Assembly: GCA_015064525.1 (NCBI GenBank)
Contig: SVSC01000004.1
Location: forward strand, 1 to 48,658
DNA: 48,658 nucleotides
Direction: 5' to 3'
Source: Oscillospiraceae bacterium
GTDB taxonomy: Bacteria; Bacillota; Clostridia; Oscillospirales; CAG-272
Positions 48,628 through 48,658 of the stretch are shown piece after piece. Position 1 is the stretch's first letter. Each line of letters begins with the position of its first letter. Below the pieces are notes generated by a model. That model was not told the origin of the DNA. It worked only from the letters and a program-made list of their open reading frames with translations, and did no database searches. The position numbers and the translations under genes are program-made.

Positions 48628-48658
48628 TCATAAAATAATTCACACCCGCCAGCGACTC
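48589..48658. repeat. Perfect inverted repeat at the right edge
   Basis: 48589-48614 (inside the end of the SipL-like gene) is exactly complementary to 48633-48658, the last 26 bases of the window, around an 18-base spacer holding the TAG stop. The right arm ends only because the window does. There is no U-tract. Confidence 0.9.

Noticed and set aside
1-48658. tRNA, rRNA, CRISPR array or prophage genes
   Set aside because: I looked for T-loop signatures, conserved rRNA stretches, regularly spaced repeats and phage structural proteins and saw none. R1/R2 are too long and too few to be a CRISPR array.

Overview
The window looks like chromosomal DNA of an anaerobic, Gram-positive, spore-forming member of the Clostridia, probably an uncultured gut lineage. 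The evidence is a pyruvate:ferredoxin oxidoreductase, a sugar PTS, a class I lysyl-tRNA synthetase, a SipL-like SPOCS/LysM sporulation protein, the Firmicutes neighbourhoods yybS-gdpP-rplI-dnaB, tilS-hpt-ftsH and tmcAL/yceD/rpmF, lipoprotein signal peptides, and many sigma-A promoters with 17-bp spacers and TGn-extended -10 boxes. No rRNA, tRNA, CRISPR array, prophage or transposase gene was recognised. The species cannot be named from the sequence alone.

Layout. 1-2972: a partial XRE regulator, an OmpR-type two-component system and a small unknown gene. 3122-7259: a phosphohexomutase, then a class I LysRS carrying a C-terminal tRNA-binding domain, followed by dut. 7304-9309: a GH172 enzyme and a divergent AraC regulator sharing an unusually interlocked promoter pair. 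9369-18012: aspartokinase, malQ, a HIT protein, an FkbM methyltransferase with a Nudix hydrolase, a lipoprotein and oligopeptidase F. 18267-25481: a mazF toxin without antitoxin, nifJ with a candidate Rex box, an alpha/alpha-barrel glycosidase and an SGNH-like lipoprotein. 25678-34486: amino-sugar and PTS region with glmM, a stand-alone GlmU-type acetyltransferase, nagA, two small membrane proteins, and a complete ptsH-ptsI-crr-EIICB operon. 34627-48627: housekeeping block with rpmF, yceD, tmcAL, yybS, gdpP, rplI, dnaB, tilS, hpt, ftsH and the SipL-like gene.

How the genes fit together. Several loci handle carbohydrate: GH172 with AraC, malQ, the alpha/alpha glycosidase, phosphoglucomutase, nagA and the PTS. 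GlmM and the acetyltransferase feed UDP-GlcNAc synthesis, NagA recycles GlcNAc-6-P, and PFOR takes pyruvate on to acetyl-CoA and reduced ferredoxin. The right-hand block is translation, replication, c-di-AMP turnover and proteolysis.

The least explained parts are intergenic. One dispersed repeat family of about 260 bp (called R here; three copies plus a fragment) ends in an invariant 13-bp hairpin. It abuts the 3' ends of genes and contains a 36-bp internal module present once or twice. A second family (called D; two copies) has paired stems with compensatory base changes, and one copy is flanked by a 16-bp direct duplication of a terminator hairpin. Other points of note are an HPr with Arg in place of Ser46 and a perfect 26-bp fold-back at the right edge of the window, which is probably an assembly artefact.
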